Positions 54,590-62,144 of a DNA stretch of 64,000 nucleotides are shown one piece after another. Position numbers and translations under genes: made by a program. The stretch's first letter is position 1; each line of letters starts with the position of its first letter. The notes beneath the pieces were generated by a model. It had not been told where the DNA came from. It was given only the letters and a program-made list of their open reading frames with translations, and searched no databases. This stretch comes from Pseudomonas nabeulensis (GTDB lineage Bacteria > Pseudomonadota > Gammaproteobacteria > Pseudomonadales > Pseudomonadaceae), in assembly GCF_004682045.1 (NCBI RefSeq), contig NZ_QUZT01000019.1, positions 1 to 64,000 of the forward strand. Reading direction: 5' to 3'.

Positions 54590-55104
54590 AGTTTGATGTC
54601 CTGTGGCGCTTTAGGTTTGGGGCCCCATGAATCCGGGCCGCCACCGTAAGAGGGAATGATGAGGGTGCCGTGGGTGGGCCGGTACATCAGCGCTTCGCTG
54701 TAGGCGACCAGTTCTGCGTCAGCCGGCTCGCCGACGATGCCCAGGTACCAGGCCGAAATGATGCTGGTGGCCGTTGCCTTGAGCGACGGGTCTGCATCGG
54801 CCAGGGCCAGGTAGTCATCCACATGCTTGAGGCCACGTTCGGCAATCAACTGCTTGAGGGCGATGGCATTGGTCGAAAAGTTCGGTGCGCGCTTGTCCAG
54901 GGCCGCGTAGTAGCGCGCCGCCAGGACCGGATTGACCGTGCGGCTGACCAGAAACTGCGACAGCGCAATAAAGTCCGCATCCGACTGGGCGGCCGCCATG
55001 ACCGATTGCCAAGGCATCACGCCGCTGACCAAAGCAGTCAGCCCCAGGGTGACCGAGCCGCGCAGCAGGCTGCGGCGCGACAGTGCATTGAGTGAAGAGT
55101 CCAT
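54586..55104 (-). CDS. Small (Tat-signal) subunit of the sugar dehydrogenase
   Basis: A 172-residue protein with a twin-arginine signal (SRRSLLRGSVTLGLTALVSG), which should carry itself and the FAD subunit across the inner membrane folded. The mature part is a helical domain (ADFIALSQFLVSRTVNPVLAARYYAAL) typical of the gamma subunits of membrane gluconate and sorbitol dehydrogenases. It starts 3 bp after the cytochrome gene stop and overlaps the flavoprotein gene. Confidence 0.9.
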   Translation of the reverse strand: MDSSLNALSRRSLLRGSVTLGLTALVSGVMPWQSVMAAAQSDADFIALSQFLVSRTVNPVLAARYYAALDKRAPNFSTNAIALKQLIAERGLKHVDDYLALADADPSLKATATSIISAWYLGIVGEPADAELVAYSEALMYRPTHGTLIIPSYGGGPDSWGPKPKAPQDIKL

Positions 55105-55107
55105 GGG

Positions 55108-56508
55108 TCAAACCTCCCGGCGTCGGCGACGGACAATAACGATCACCGCCAAGGCAATCAGGATGACGGCAACGATAATGGCCGGAATGGTGAACCTGGC
55201 CATCACCGCCAACGGAGCCTTGGGCCCGCCTTCACGCACCTGCGCCACATCGGCGGCCGTCACTTTCAATGCATCATTGCCGTAGCGCGACAGTACGTAG
55301 TTGCTGACGTCGGCAATCTGCTGGTCGTTAAGGCGATCGGTGAACAGGGCATCCGGACCAAACGCCGGCATGTCGATTTCCACACCATCCACTTCGCGGT
55401 GCACACCGTAGACGATGGCCGCGATCAAGTTGTCGCTGCGCGCAGTGGCGGTGTTGTGGAACAGCGATGGGTATTCGCGGGTGCCCTGGCCATTTGGCTG
55501 ATGGCAGTTGGCACAGGTGCCGCTGAAGATGTGCCAGCCCGGATTGTCTTCGGGCTTGCCGCCGCGCAGGGTCAGTTCATCGGTGGAAGGCTGGCCGAAT
55601 TCGTGGCGTGCCTTGGTTTCACCGGTATTGATCGGCTGGGTTTGCAGCAAGTAAGCCGCAATCGCCTTGAGGTCGACATCGTCCAGATGTTGCAGGCTGT
55701 GCTCGACCGCTTCGGCCATCGGCCCGGCGGCTTGCGCCTTGCCTTCCACGTGACCGGTGCGCAGGTACGCCACCAACTCATCGCTGGACCAGGCGCCAAT
55801 CCCGCTGGTTTTGTCGGAGGTGATATTCGGCGCATACCACGCACCCAGCGCGCCACCAGCCAGTGGCTTGCTGTTGTCAGCGGCCATCAACACGTTGCGC
55901 GGGGTGTGGCAGGTGTCGCAGTGGGCCAGGGCATTGACCAGATAGTCGCCACGGTTCACTTCGGCGGATTTGCCCGGGTCCGGAGTGAAGCGTTTCTGGC
56001 TGTGGAACAGCGCGTTCCAGCCGAGCATGGAAGCACGGATATTGAACGGGAAGTCCAGGTCAGTCTTCGCGGTGGTCGTGTCGACGGCCTGCACTTCGTG
56101 CATGAAGTACTGGTAGAGGTCCGCGATGTCGCTGTCGGTCATCTTCGCGTAGGAGGTGTAAGGCATGGCCGGATACAGGTGTGTGCCGTTTGGCGTCACG
56201 CCATCGCGCACCGCACGGGCAAACTGCTCAGCGGTGTAGCCGCCGATACCCGCTGACGTGGACGGGGTGATATTGGTCGAATAGATCACCCCCATCGGCG
56301 AACTGAGCGGGTAACCGCCGGCAAAAGGCTTGCCGCCTGGCGCGGTGTGGCACGCCACGCAATCTGCTGCTACCGCTAGGCGCTTGCCCGGTGATGCCGT
56401 GCTATCCAATGCCTGACCATACGCACCGCCAGCCCCCAAAACGACAAGCGACACAACGCCCGCCAAGGCATACCTGATGCCTTTTTCCCTAACCGTTCTA
56501 CGCGGCAT
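55108..56508 (-). CDS. Triheme cytochrome c subunit of the sugar dehydrogenase
   Basis: The 466-residue product has a signal sequence (hydrophobic residues 13-31), three heme-c sites (CVACH, CDTCH, CANCH) and a C-terminal membrane segment (about residues 436-457) followed by basic residues. It passes electrons from the flavoprotein to ubiquinone at the outer face of the inner membrane. It is the first gene of the minus-strand operon, whose promoter must lie in the long gap beyond 56508. Confidence 0.93.
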   Translation of the reverse strand: MPRRTVREKGIRYALAGVVSLVVLGAGGAYGQALDSTASPGKRLAVAADCVACHTAPGGKPFAGGYPLSSPMGVIYSTNITPSTSAGIGGYTAEQFARAVRDGVTPNGTHLYPAMPYTSYAKMTDSDIADLYQYFMHEVQAVDTTTAKTDLDFPFNIRASMLGWNALFHSQKRFTPDPGKSAEVNRGDYLVNALAHCDTCHTPRNVLMAADNSKPLAGGALGAWYAPNITSDKTSGIGAWSSDELVAYLRTGHVEGKAQAAGPMAEAVEHSLQHLDDVDLKAIAAYLLQTQPINTGETKARHEFGQPSTDELTLRGGKPEDNPGWHIFSGTCANCHQPNGQGTREYPSLFHNTATARSDNLIAAIVYGVHREVDGVEIDMPAFGPDALFTDRLNDQQIADVSNYVLSRYGNDALKVTAADVAQVREGGPKAPLAVMARFTIPAIIVAVILIALAVIVIVRRRRREV

Positions 56509-57003
56509 GTCTTTTTACCCTACGTAACTGCAATCATGACTTTCACGGGTCCGTAAGCTCTTGCGGCCTATCGAACAATTCATATTGTTGTCGGTTGTCA
56601 CATGACAAGGAGGCGCGAATATTTCACGCTGAGCAATATTTGGCAACAACTTAAAAGGCCAAATGCCATCAACTTATGATTTGAGCGGATGTGTCTAGGA
56701 CGATGGTTTCAGCGAACCATCCGAATCTGAGGAGGTCACGTTAATGAGGTTTTTGCGAATAACGGACGAAATTTTCTAAATTTTCGTGATGCTTGAGCGT
56801 ATGTGCTGTTATCTCCGGATTTGCGCAACAAACTCAAAACCGAAAAAAGTAATTTATATTATTGATTAATAAGGTTTTTTTATCTTAATGAGCGGCTTTT
56901 ACGCAGATCGTGGAATATCCCTTCACCTGCCTGAAAAACATCCAAAACCGCTCCACAACCGCCGTTTTAGAGCGGTTTCTACCTCAGAAACATCCTGCAA
57001 ACC
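56509..57003. other. Long AT-rich intergenic region with hairpins and a possible 11-residue leader peptide
   Basis: Nearly 500 bp of low GC between two divergent units. It contains TTGTCA-CA-TGACAA (56595-56608), a hairpin GATGGTT / AACCATC (56703-56721), and AGGAGG at 56729-56734 ahead of an ATG at 56744 that opens an 11-codon frame (MRFLRITDEIF, stop at 56777-56779). A 9-bp inverted repeat AAACCGCTC / GAGCGGTTT lies at 56945-56978. None of these is a recognised riboswitch or RNA. The dehydrogenase operon promoter should lie near the left end. Confidence 0.4.
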
Positions 57004-57030
57004 TTAAGTCCTAGACGCGCCTGTCGATAG
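57004..57030 (+). promoter_or_regulatory. Sigma-28 (FliA) type promoter of the chemoreceptor gene
   Basis: TTAAGTCC (57004-57011), 11 bases, and GTCGATAG (57023-57030) match the FliA pattern with the exact spacing, as for cheV at 14396. It lies 68 bp upstream of the receptor ATG. Confidence 0.65.
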
Positions 57031-57097
57031 TAGTACGACAACTGCCTCCACCTGCACGGGTGCTGGCACTCAATCAGCATCCTTCCAGGACGAACCG

Positions 57098-58738
57098 ATG
57101 AGCTGGCTTAACGACGCAAAACTCTCCACCAAACTAATCACATCATTTTCGCTGTGCGCCCTGATCACCCTGGGCGTGGGCGTGCTGGGAAGCCGGGGGG
57201 GCTCTGCGCTGTCGGAAAGCCTTAAGTCGGTGTTCAACAACAACCTGGTCTCGATTGCCAATACCGCGCAAAACAAGGTCAAGGCCGTGGGTCAAAGCCG
57301 TGACCTGTATCGGTTGTATGCCGCTTATTCCAGCGGTGCTCCCCAGAGTGTGAAGGACGAATTCATCGCCTCGATGAACGCCAACCGGCAGGCCAGCGAG
57401 AAAGCCTTCGCCCTGTATCGTCAGCGCCCCATGGCCGACGATGAGCGCGCAGCCGGCGATAAAATGGAACGCGACTGGCCGATCTACCAAACCATGGTGC
57501 AGCAGTACATCGCCCTGCTGAACGCCGGTGAACTGGATAAAGCCCGGGAGTTTTTGTTCGGCGACCTGCAAAAAGCCTATCGGGTGGTGATGGATGAGCA
57601 GACCATCATTGTCGACTCCAACGATCGCCAGGTTGCAGAAAGCGCGGCGGACGCCACGGTGCAGGAGGCGTCAGCCAAAAACACGCTGTACTCGGGCATC
57701 GTGCTGGCATTTATCGCAGCCATTGCCCTTGGCCTGTTTATCAGCCGCCTGATCAGCCGCCCCATCGCCACTGCCGTGACCAGCGCACGACGGATTGCCG
57801 ATGGCGACCTGACCCAGGCCATCGTCAGCACGGGCCACGATGAAACCGGCCAACTGCTGAGCGCCCTGGCCGATATGCAATCGAGCCTGAAGCAAACCAT
57901 CCATCAAATTGCCAGCGCGTCGGATCAGCTTGCATCAGCGGCGGAGGAATTGACGGCAGTCACCGATAACGGCAGCCGCGGCCTGGTGCGCCAGAACGAT
58001 GAAATCCAGCAGGCCGCGACGGCCGTCACCGAGATGACTTCGGCGGTCGAAGAAGTCGCACGTAATGCGGTGTCCACCTCCGAGGCGTCCCACACCACCA
58101 GCGTGCAGGCCACCAATGGCCGCGACCAGGCGCGCAAGGCGGTCACGGCGATCAACCACGCCACCAATGAGATCGACACGTCGACCAGCATGGTCAAGGA
58201 CTTGGCCGGCCAGGTGCGGGATATCGGCAAGGTGTTGGATGTGATTCGCGGCATCGCCGAACAGACCAACCTGCTGGCACTCAACGCCGCCATTGAAGCC
58301 GCGCGGGCCGGTGAGCAAGGCCGTGGGTTTGCCGTGGTCGCCGACGAAGTCCGCGCCCTCGCCGCACGCACCCAGGCCTCGACCGGGGAGATCGAAGGCA
58401 TGATCAACACCGTACAAGCCAGCGCCGACCAGGCCGTGGGGGCCATGGGCAAAAGCCAGGCCCTGGTTAACGACACACAGGTGCTCGCTCAAGCCACCGG
58501 CGAGGCCCTGGAGCTGATCGCCGACGGAATCTCCCAGATCAACGAGCGCAATCTGGTGATCGCCACCGCTTCGGAAGAACAGGCTCACGTGGCACGCGAA
58601 GTGGATCGCAACCTGGTGAATATCCAGGACTTGTCGACACAGACCGCCGCCGGTGCGCACCAGACCAATGCATCGACCCAGGAGCTGTCGAACCTGGCGA
58701 CCTCGTTCAACACCCTGGTCGGGCGCTTCCGCCTGTAA
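57098..58738 (+). CDS. Methyl-accepting chemotaxis protein
   Basis: A 546-residue inner-membrane receptor. Residues about 12-32 and 190-212 are membrane segments around a four-helix-bundle-type periplasmic sensor of about 155 residues. A HAMP domain ([20 protein letters not shown]) and the cytoplasmic signalling domain follow, with the conserved tip [20 protein letters not shown] near residue 388. The ligand is unknown. It has a sigma-28 type promoter, like cheV, and its terminator is split by a repeat element. Confidence 0.94.
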   Translation: MSWLNDAKLSTKLITSFSLCALITLGVGVLGSRGGSALSESLKSVFNNNLVSIANTAQNKVKAVGQSRDLYRLYAAYSSGAPQSVKDEFIASMNANRQASEKAFALYRQRPMADDERAAGDKMERDWPIYQTMVQQYIALLNAGELDKAREFLFGDLQKAYRVVMDEQTIIVDSNDRQVAESAADATVQEASAKNTLYSGIVLAFIAAIALGLFISRLISRPIATAVTSARRIADGDLTQAIVSTGHDETGQLLSALADMQSSLKQTIHQIASASDQLASAAEELTAVTDNGSRGLVRQNDEIQQAATAVTEMTSAVEEVARNAVSTSEASHTTSVQATNGRDQARKAVTAINHATNEIDTSTSMVKDLAGQVRDIGKVLDVIRGIAEQTNLLALNAAIEAARAGEQGRGFAVVADEVRALAARTQASTGEIEGMINTVQASADQAVGAMGKSQALVNDTQVLAQATGEALELIADGISQINERNLVIATASEEQAHVAREVDRNLVNIQDLSTQTAAGAHQTNASTQELSNLATSFNTLVGRFRL

Positions 58739-58773
58739 AACACCCGCGCACAAAAAAGGGCGCCTGGTACGGC

Positions 58774-58940
58774 TAATGCCAGTAAGTTAAGGGTTAGAAA
58801 GAGTAAACGCTAACCTGTGGCGAGGGGAGCTTGCTCCCGCTGGACTGCGCAGCAGTCCCATCTTTGGGGCCGCTACGCGGCCCAGCGGGAGCAAGCTCCC
58901 TCGCCACAAGTACGGTGTTTGCACTTAACTGACTGGCATT
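58774..58940. mobile_element. MITE-like element with inner GIII REPIN, 167 bp
   Basis: The ends TAATGCCAGTAAGTTAAG (58774-58791) and CTTAACTGACTGGCATT (58924-58940) are inverted repeats with one mismatch, and match the 18-bp ends of the element at 6956. Between them is a complete GIII REPIN (58816-58908). The stretch GCAAGCTCCCTCGCCACAAG with TACGGTGTTTGC beside the right end is shared with the 74-bp copy. Only a 3-bp direct repeat (GGC) is visible at the insertion site, weaker than the 10 bp of the other copy. Confidence 0.55.
58816..58908. repeat. REPIN, GIII-type
   Basis: Outer arms TGTGGCGAGGGGAGCTTGCT and AGCAAGCTCCCTCGCCACA are inverted (one extra G in the left arm). Inner hairpins GGACTGCGCAGCAGTCC and GGGCCGCTACGCGGCCC lie between them. 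Same class as the copy at 14294. Confidence 0.85.
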
Positions 58941-58975
58941 GGCCTTGAGCGGCGCCCTTTTTGTTGGGTGAGGCT

Positions 58976-59737
58976 TTACTGGTATTGCGAGTACGGATTG
59001 CCCTGGAACTGATTGTTCTGTTGCTGTGCGCCTGGCTGGTTGTACTGCTGGCCTGGGATCGGGCCGAGGTTCACTTCCACGCGACGGTTCTGGGCACGAC
59101 CATTGACGTCGGCGTTGCTGGCAATCGGATTATCCGGGCCGGCACCGCGTACGCTCAGGTTGGCAGAGCTGACGCCTTGGGAGGTCAGGTAGTTGGCCAC
59201 GCTCTGTGCACGACGCTGGGACAGGTCCATGTTCAACTGACGGCTACCGGTGCTATCGGTGTAACCGACAATCTGGATGGTGTTCTGATTGAACTGCTTG
59301 AGGGAATTGGCCAGGTTGTTCAGCGGCTGGTAGAAGCTGCTGGAGATCGCGTCCGAGTTGGTGGCGAAGGTGATGTTGCCCGGCATGATCAGCTTGATCT
59401 GGTCGCCCTGGCGCTGCACTTCAACACCGGTGTTGGCCATGCTTTCGCGCAGTTTCTTTTCCTGCTGGTCGGCATAGTAGCCGTAGCCCGCTGCGCCCGC
59501 GCCGGCAACCACGGCACCGATCAGCGCGCCCTTGCCACGGTTGTTATGGTCGATGGCGGCGCCTGCCAATGCGCCAGCCAGAGCCCCCAGGCCGCCGTAC
59601 TTGGCGGTCTTGCTCATGCCGCCGGAGTCATTACTGGCCTGTCCTTGGCTGCTGCCGTCATAAGGGTTTTGGTTAGCGCAGCCGCTCAACAGGGCTACGA
59701 CGGTGGCGACAACAAGCAGACGACGCGAAGTGAACAT
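58976..59737 (-). CDS. OmpA-family lipoprotein with glycine-zipper (YiaD-like)
   Basis: The start at 59737 (MFTSRRLLVVATVV) gives 253 residues with a lipoprotein signal (ALLSGC, Cys at about residue 19). Next is a glycine-rich, zipper-like hydrophobic region (YGGLGALAGALAGAAIDHNNRGKGALIGAV), then an OmpA C-terminal domain with the peptidoglycan-binding pattern GYTDSTGSRQLNMDLSQRRA and GRAQNRRVEV, and a Gln/Asn-rich tail. It probably anchors the outer membrane to peptidoglycan. The longer in-frame start at 59866 has no support. Confidence 0.92.
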   Translation of the reverse strand: MFTSRRLLVVATVVALLSGCANQNPYDGSSQGQASNDSGGMSKTAKYGGLGALAGALAGAAIDHNNRGKGALIGAVVAGAGAAGYGYYADQQEKKLRESMANTGVEVQRQGDQIKLIMPGNITFATNSDAISSSFYQPLNNLANSLKQFNQNTIQIVGYTDSTGSRQLNMDLSQRRAQSVANYLTSQGVSSANLSVRGAGPDNPIASNADVNGRAQNRRVEVNLGPIPGQQYNQPGAQQQNNQFQGNPYSQYQ

Positions 59738-59969
59738 GAGAGAAGCTCCTACTTTTGCATTCTGTGATGCAGAGGACATTGGCAATGGACCTGTGCCGAG
59801 CTTGGAACACGACAAACGGTAAAAATTCCATGGGCGGCAGGCACCCGCTCTACAACAGGTGAGCACACTAAAACCCTAGCAGACCGATCCTGAACGGGAC
59901 GTGTCATTTTCTCTGTAAGTCTCTTCCGACTGTCGCCACTGGGTATCCGGAAAAATACCCAGCCTTGGC

Positions 59970-60189
59970 TCAGGCCCTGACAAACGGGTTCTCGCGCATC
60001 TCGTCGCCCAAGCGGGTATCCGGCCCGTGACCGGCCACCACGGTTGCGCCTTCGTCCAGCGTGTACAGGCGCTGCTTGATCGAACGCACAATGGTCGCCT
60101 GGTCCCCGCCCCACAGGTCCGTGCGCCCAACGCCGCGCTTGAACAAGGTGTCACCGGCAATCAGCAACTTGGCGTCGGATGTCAATGTA
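59970..60189 (-). pseudogene. Metallo-beta-lactamase-fold hydrolase (YcbL/glyoxalase II-like), 5' part lost to an insertion
   Basis: Only the last 70 or so codons remain: SDAKLLIAGDTLFKRGVGRTD, then VVAGHGPDTRLGDEMRENPFVRA at the C-terminus, which are the late metal-binding Asp and His motifs of the YcbL-like family. A complete member has about 210 residues and begins with an HxHxDH motif, which is missing. Recognisable homology stops near 60180-60190, where base composition falls sharply and the recombinase region begins. The remnant cannot bind both metals. The rest of the gene may lie beyond the far end of the island. Confidence 0.82.
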
Positions 60190-60254
60190 GTGTGAGCAAA
60201 TGAGCAGAGTGGCAATCATCCTGCTATACCTAGGCAAGCTCAGGAGTTCGTACC

Positions 60255-62144
60255 TTGTTCAAGCAAAGTGAAAATTCGATATTTGTAAAGTCAATTCTTA
60301 GGTCAAATGGAAGAGTTTACGATCGAACAAATGTCTTCGATCTCGCCACTCTTGGAATAGTCCAAGATGCATGGATAGCTATAGCACTTAAACAAATAAG
60401 TTCGCGTTCAATTCACGAAAAAGTGACAACCAGCTATACCTACGGCATCCAGCAGGCGCTTAATGAACTATCTGTAGACAGTGATGCAATCGAGATCTTA
60501 AACAAAAAAGAATCGACGCTAACTGCACCGCTTATGCATCGTCTCTTTTTAATCCTTGAACGAAGGTTATTGAGACGAACAGACAAAAAGGCGGAATCCC
60601 GACGAAAAATATCTTTTTCATTTAGAAATCTTGTAATCCACACCTCATTTAACTGCAGAAATGAAATAAGCAGAGAATCTATAAATTACAAAACCATCCT
60701 AGGAACATTACAAACCTATCCGAGACCAGTACTCAATTCCGCGCAGCACGACAAAACTCATAGTAATGAAATTCCGTTAGGAGCTGTCCCACACAAAAAC
60801 TATAACGAACTAATTTCTAAGTCTATCGATCTACTCTCCACTGACCTGCAAAAAATAATAGATGCATGCATCACTGATCTCAACAGCATCAAAGCTTTGC
60901 GAAAGTTTGTTATTAGCGCTGAAGATTCCAAAAGAAGTGCATCAACGGAAATCATAATTAGACGATTTATTTATAAGCCTTACCCTACTTCTTATGACAT
61001 CAAGCGCTATGAAACAATATGCCCTAAAAAAAGACTAAACGCTTATTTAAATATACTCAAGGATGACAAATTATTTTATAAAGGTGCGCGTTTATGGGTT
61101 GGTTACAGGACATCTGAGCTACTTCAACAAGCTGGAATACCCTCCACACCTGAATTCAACACCAGACATATTTTAGCACTTCCTTTTAGAGCTTGTTTTA
61201 TCGAGTTGCAAGCCATCTTCATATTACTACTTTGTAGAACAGGCTGGAACAAAGCGTCATTATTTGCCATGGAAATTAAAAACATCATATATGACGAAGA
61301 ATATGGACATTACGAAATTCAAGGATACAAGTCAAAAACTGATGACTTCACCCCACCAGTATTTATTGATCGAAATGAAAAACAATATCAAGATGCCATT
61401 CGTCGTCTTATATGGAATCGAACCCAGCTAATCGTACTTGAATTTATCCCCGCTACCGAACAACGCTTATGGTTTTCATGGACCACATCGAAAGATATGT
61501 ACACGGAAAGATCTGTAATGATTCAAATGACACCCGACGCATTCATTGAAAGACATAGCCTTTTCAATTTTACACTTGAGCAAATCAGAGAGCAAGTCGG
61601 AAGTCTTGAGCACTACACTACGAGAAGCACCGAGCATACAAGACGCAAACTCGGACATTCAAGCATAGGCACTACAGGACAATATCTCGACCAACTATTC
61701 ACAAGAAACATAAACTCTTCTATCAATCTCGAGTTCCAAAAGAGATTAGAAAAAAAGATTATATTCAACATGACAAAAACACAAACAGCCGGCACTTTAG
61801 CTTTAATTCCTATTGGAGATGGAACACTATGCTCCGACCCGTTCAACCATCCCTTCAAAAGCCATGAATCTGGAGAGAGCATTTGCCAAGCTCATCACTG
61901 CCATATAGGTGATGGCTGTCCGAACCGTGTGATTGAAATTGATGAGATGCGGATAACTGAAGTCGTACGTACTCGGAACTACTACTACCACCACTGGAAG
62001 CAGCTCTATGCTGAAAATAATGAGCACTTCTCTATGCGGATAGCTCCTCGGGTCATATTCAACGACGCACTATACAATTTCATTAGTAGTTCCGCCTACG
62101 GCTATATTTTAAGGCAGATAGAGGCAACCATCAATCATGATTAA
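60255..62144 (+). CDS. Tyrosine-recombinase-like protein with degenerate catalytic residues (first gene of the island operon)
   Basis: TTG start at 60255 with AGGAG eight bases upstream; 629 residues. The C-terminal recombinase-like part has LLLCRTGWNKASL (about residues 322-334) where an active enzyme has TGxRxxE, so the first catalytic Arg is not in place. RKLGHSSIGTTGQYLD (about 462-477) keeps the box around the nucleophilic Tyr. After that a Cys/His-rich segment (about 525-556, including CQAHHCHIGDGC) may bind zinc. The N-terminal 300 residues are helical and unrecognised. It overlaps the next gene by 8 bp. Probably a subunit of a multi-integrase complex, comparable to a Gin protein; this identification is by layout and motifs. 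Confidence 0.8.
   Translation: MFKQSENSIFVKSILRSNGRVYDRTNVFDLATLGIVQDAWIAIALKQISSRSIHEKVTTSYTYGIQQALNELSVDSDAIEILNKKESTLTAPLMHRLFLILERRLLRRTDKKAESRRKISFSFRNLVIHTSFNCRNEISRESINYKTILGTLQTYPRPVLNSAQHDKTHSNEIPLGAVPHKNYNELISKSIDLLSTDLQKIIDACITDLNSIKALRKFVISAEDSKRSASTEIIIRRFIYKPYPTSYDIKRYETICPKKRLNAYLNILKDDKLFYKGARLWVGYRTSELLQQAGIPSTPEFNTRHILALPFRACFIELQAIFILLLCRTGWNKASLFAMEIKNIIYDEEYGHYEIQGYKSKTDDFTPPVFIDRNEKQYQDAIRRLIWNRTQLIVLEFIPATEQRLWFSWTTSKDMYTERSVMIQMTPDAFIERHSLFNFTLEQIREQVGSLEHYTTRSTEHTRRKLGHSSIGTTGQYLDQLFTRNINSSINLEFQKRLEKKIIFNMTKTQTAGTLALIPIGDGTLCSDPFNHPFKSHESGESICQAHHCHIGDGCPNRVIEIDEMRITEVVRTRNYYYHHWKQLYAENNEHFSMRIAPRVIFNDALYNFISSSAYGYILRQIEATINHD

Larger units (their letters stand above)
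58752..58963. terminator. Bidirectional terminator whose loop carries an inserted repeat element
   Basis: AAAAAAGGGCGCC (58752-58764) and GGCGCCCTTTTT (58951-58962) are complementary and would form a compact two-way terminator for the convergent receptor and OmpA-family genes. The arms are 186 bp apart because a REP-containing element lies in the loop. Whether the stem still forms quickly enough to terminate is doubtful, although the internal hairpins could bring the arms together. Confidence 0.6.

Noticed and set aside
59970..60215. The 81-codon frame as an intact small hydrolase gene
   Set aside because: It lacks the N-terminal HxHxDH metal site, would need a TTG start without a ribosome binding site, and its first 12 codons come from island DNA.
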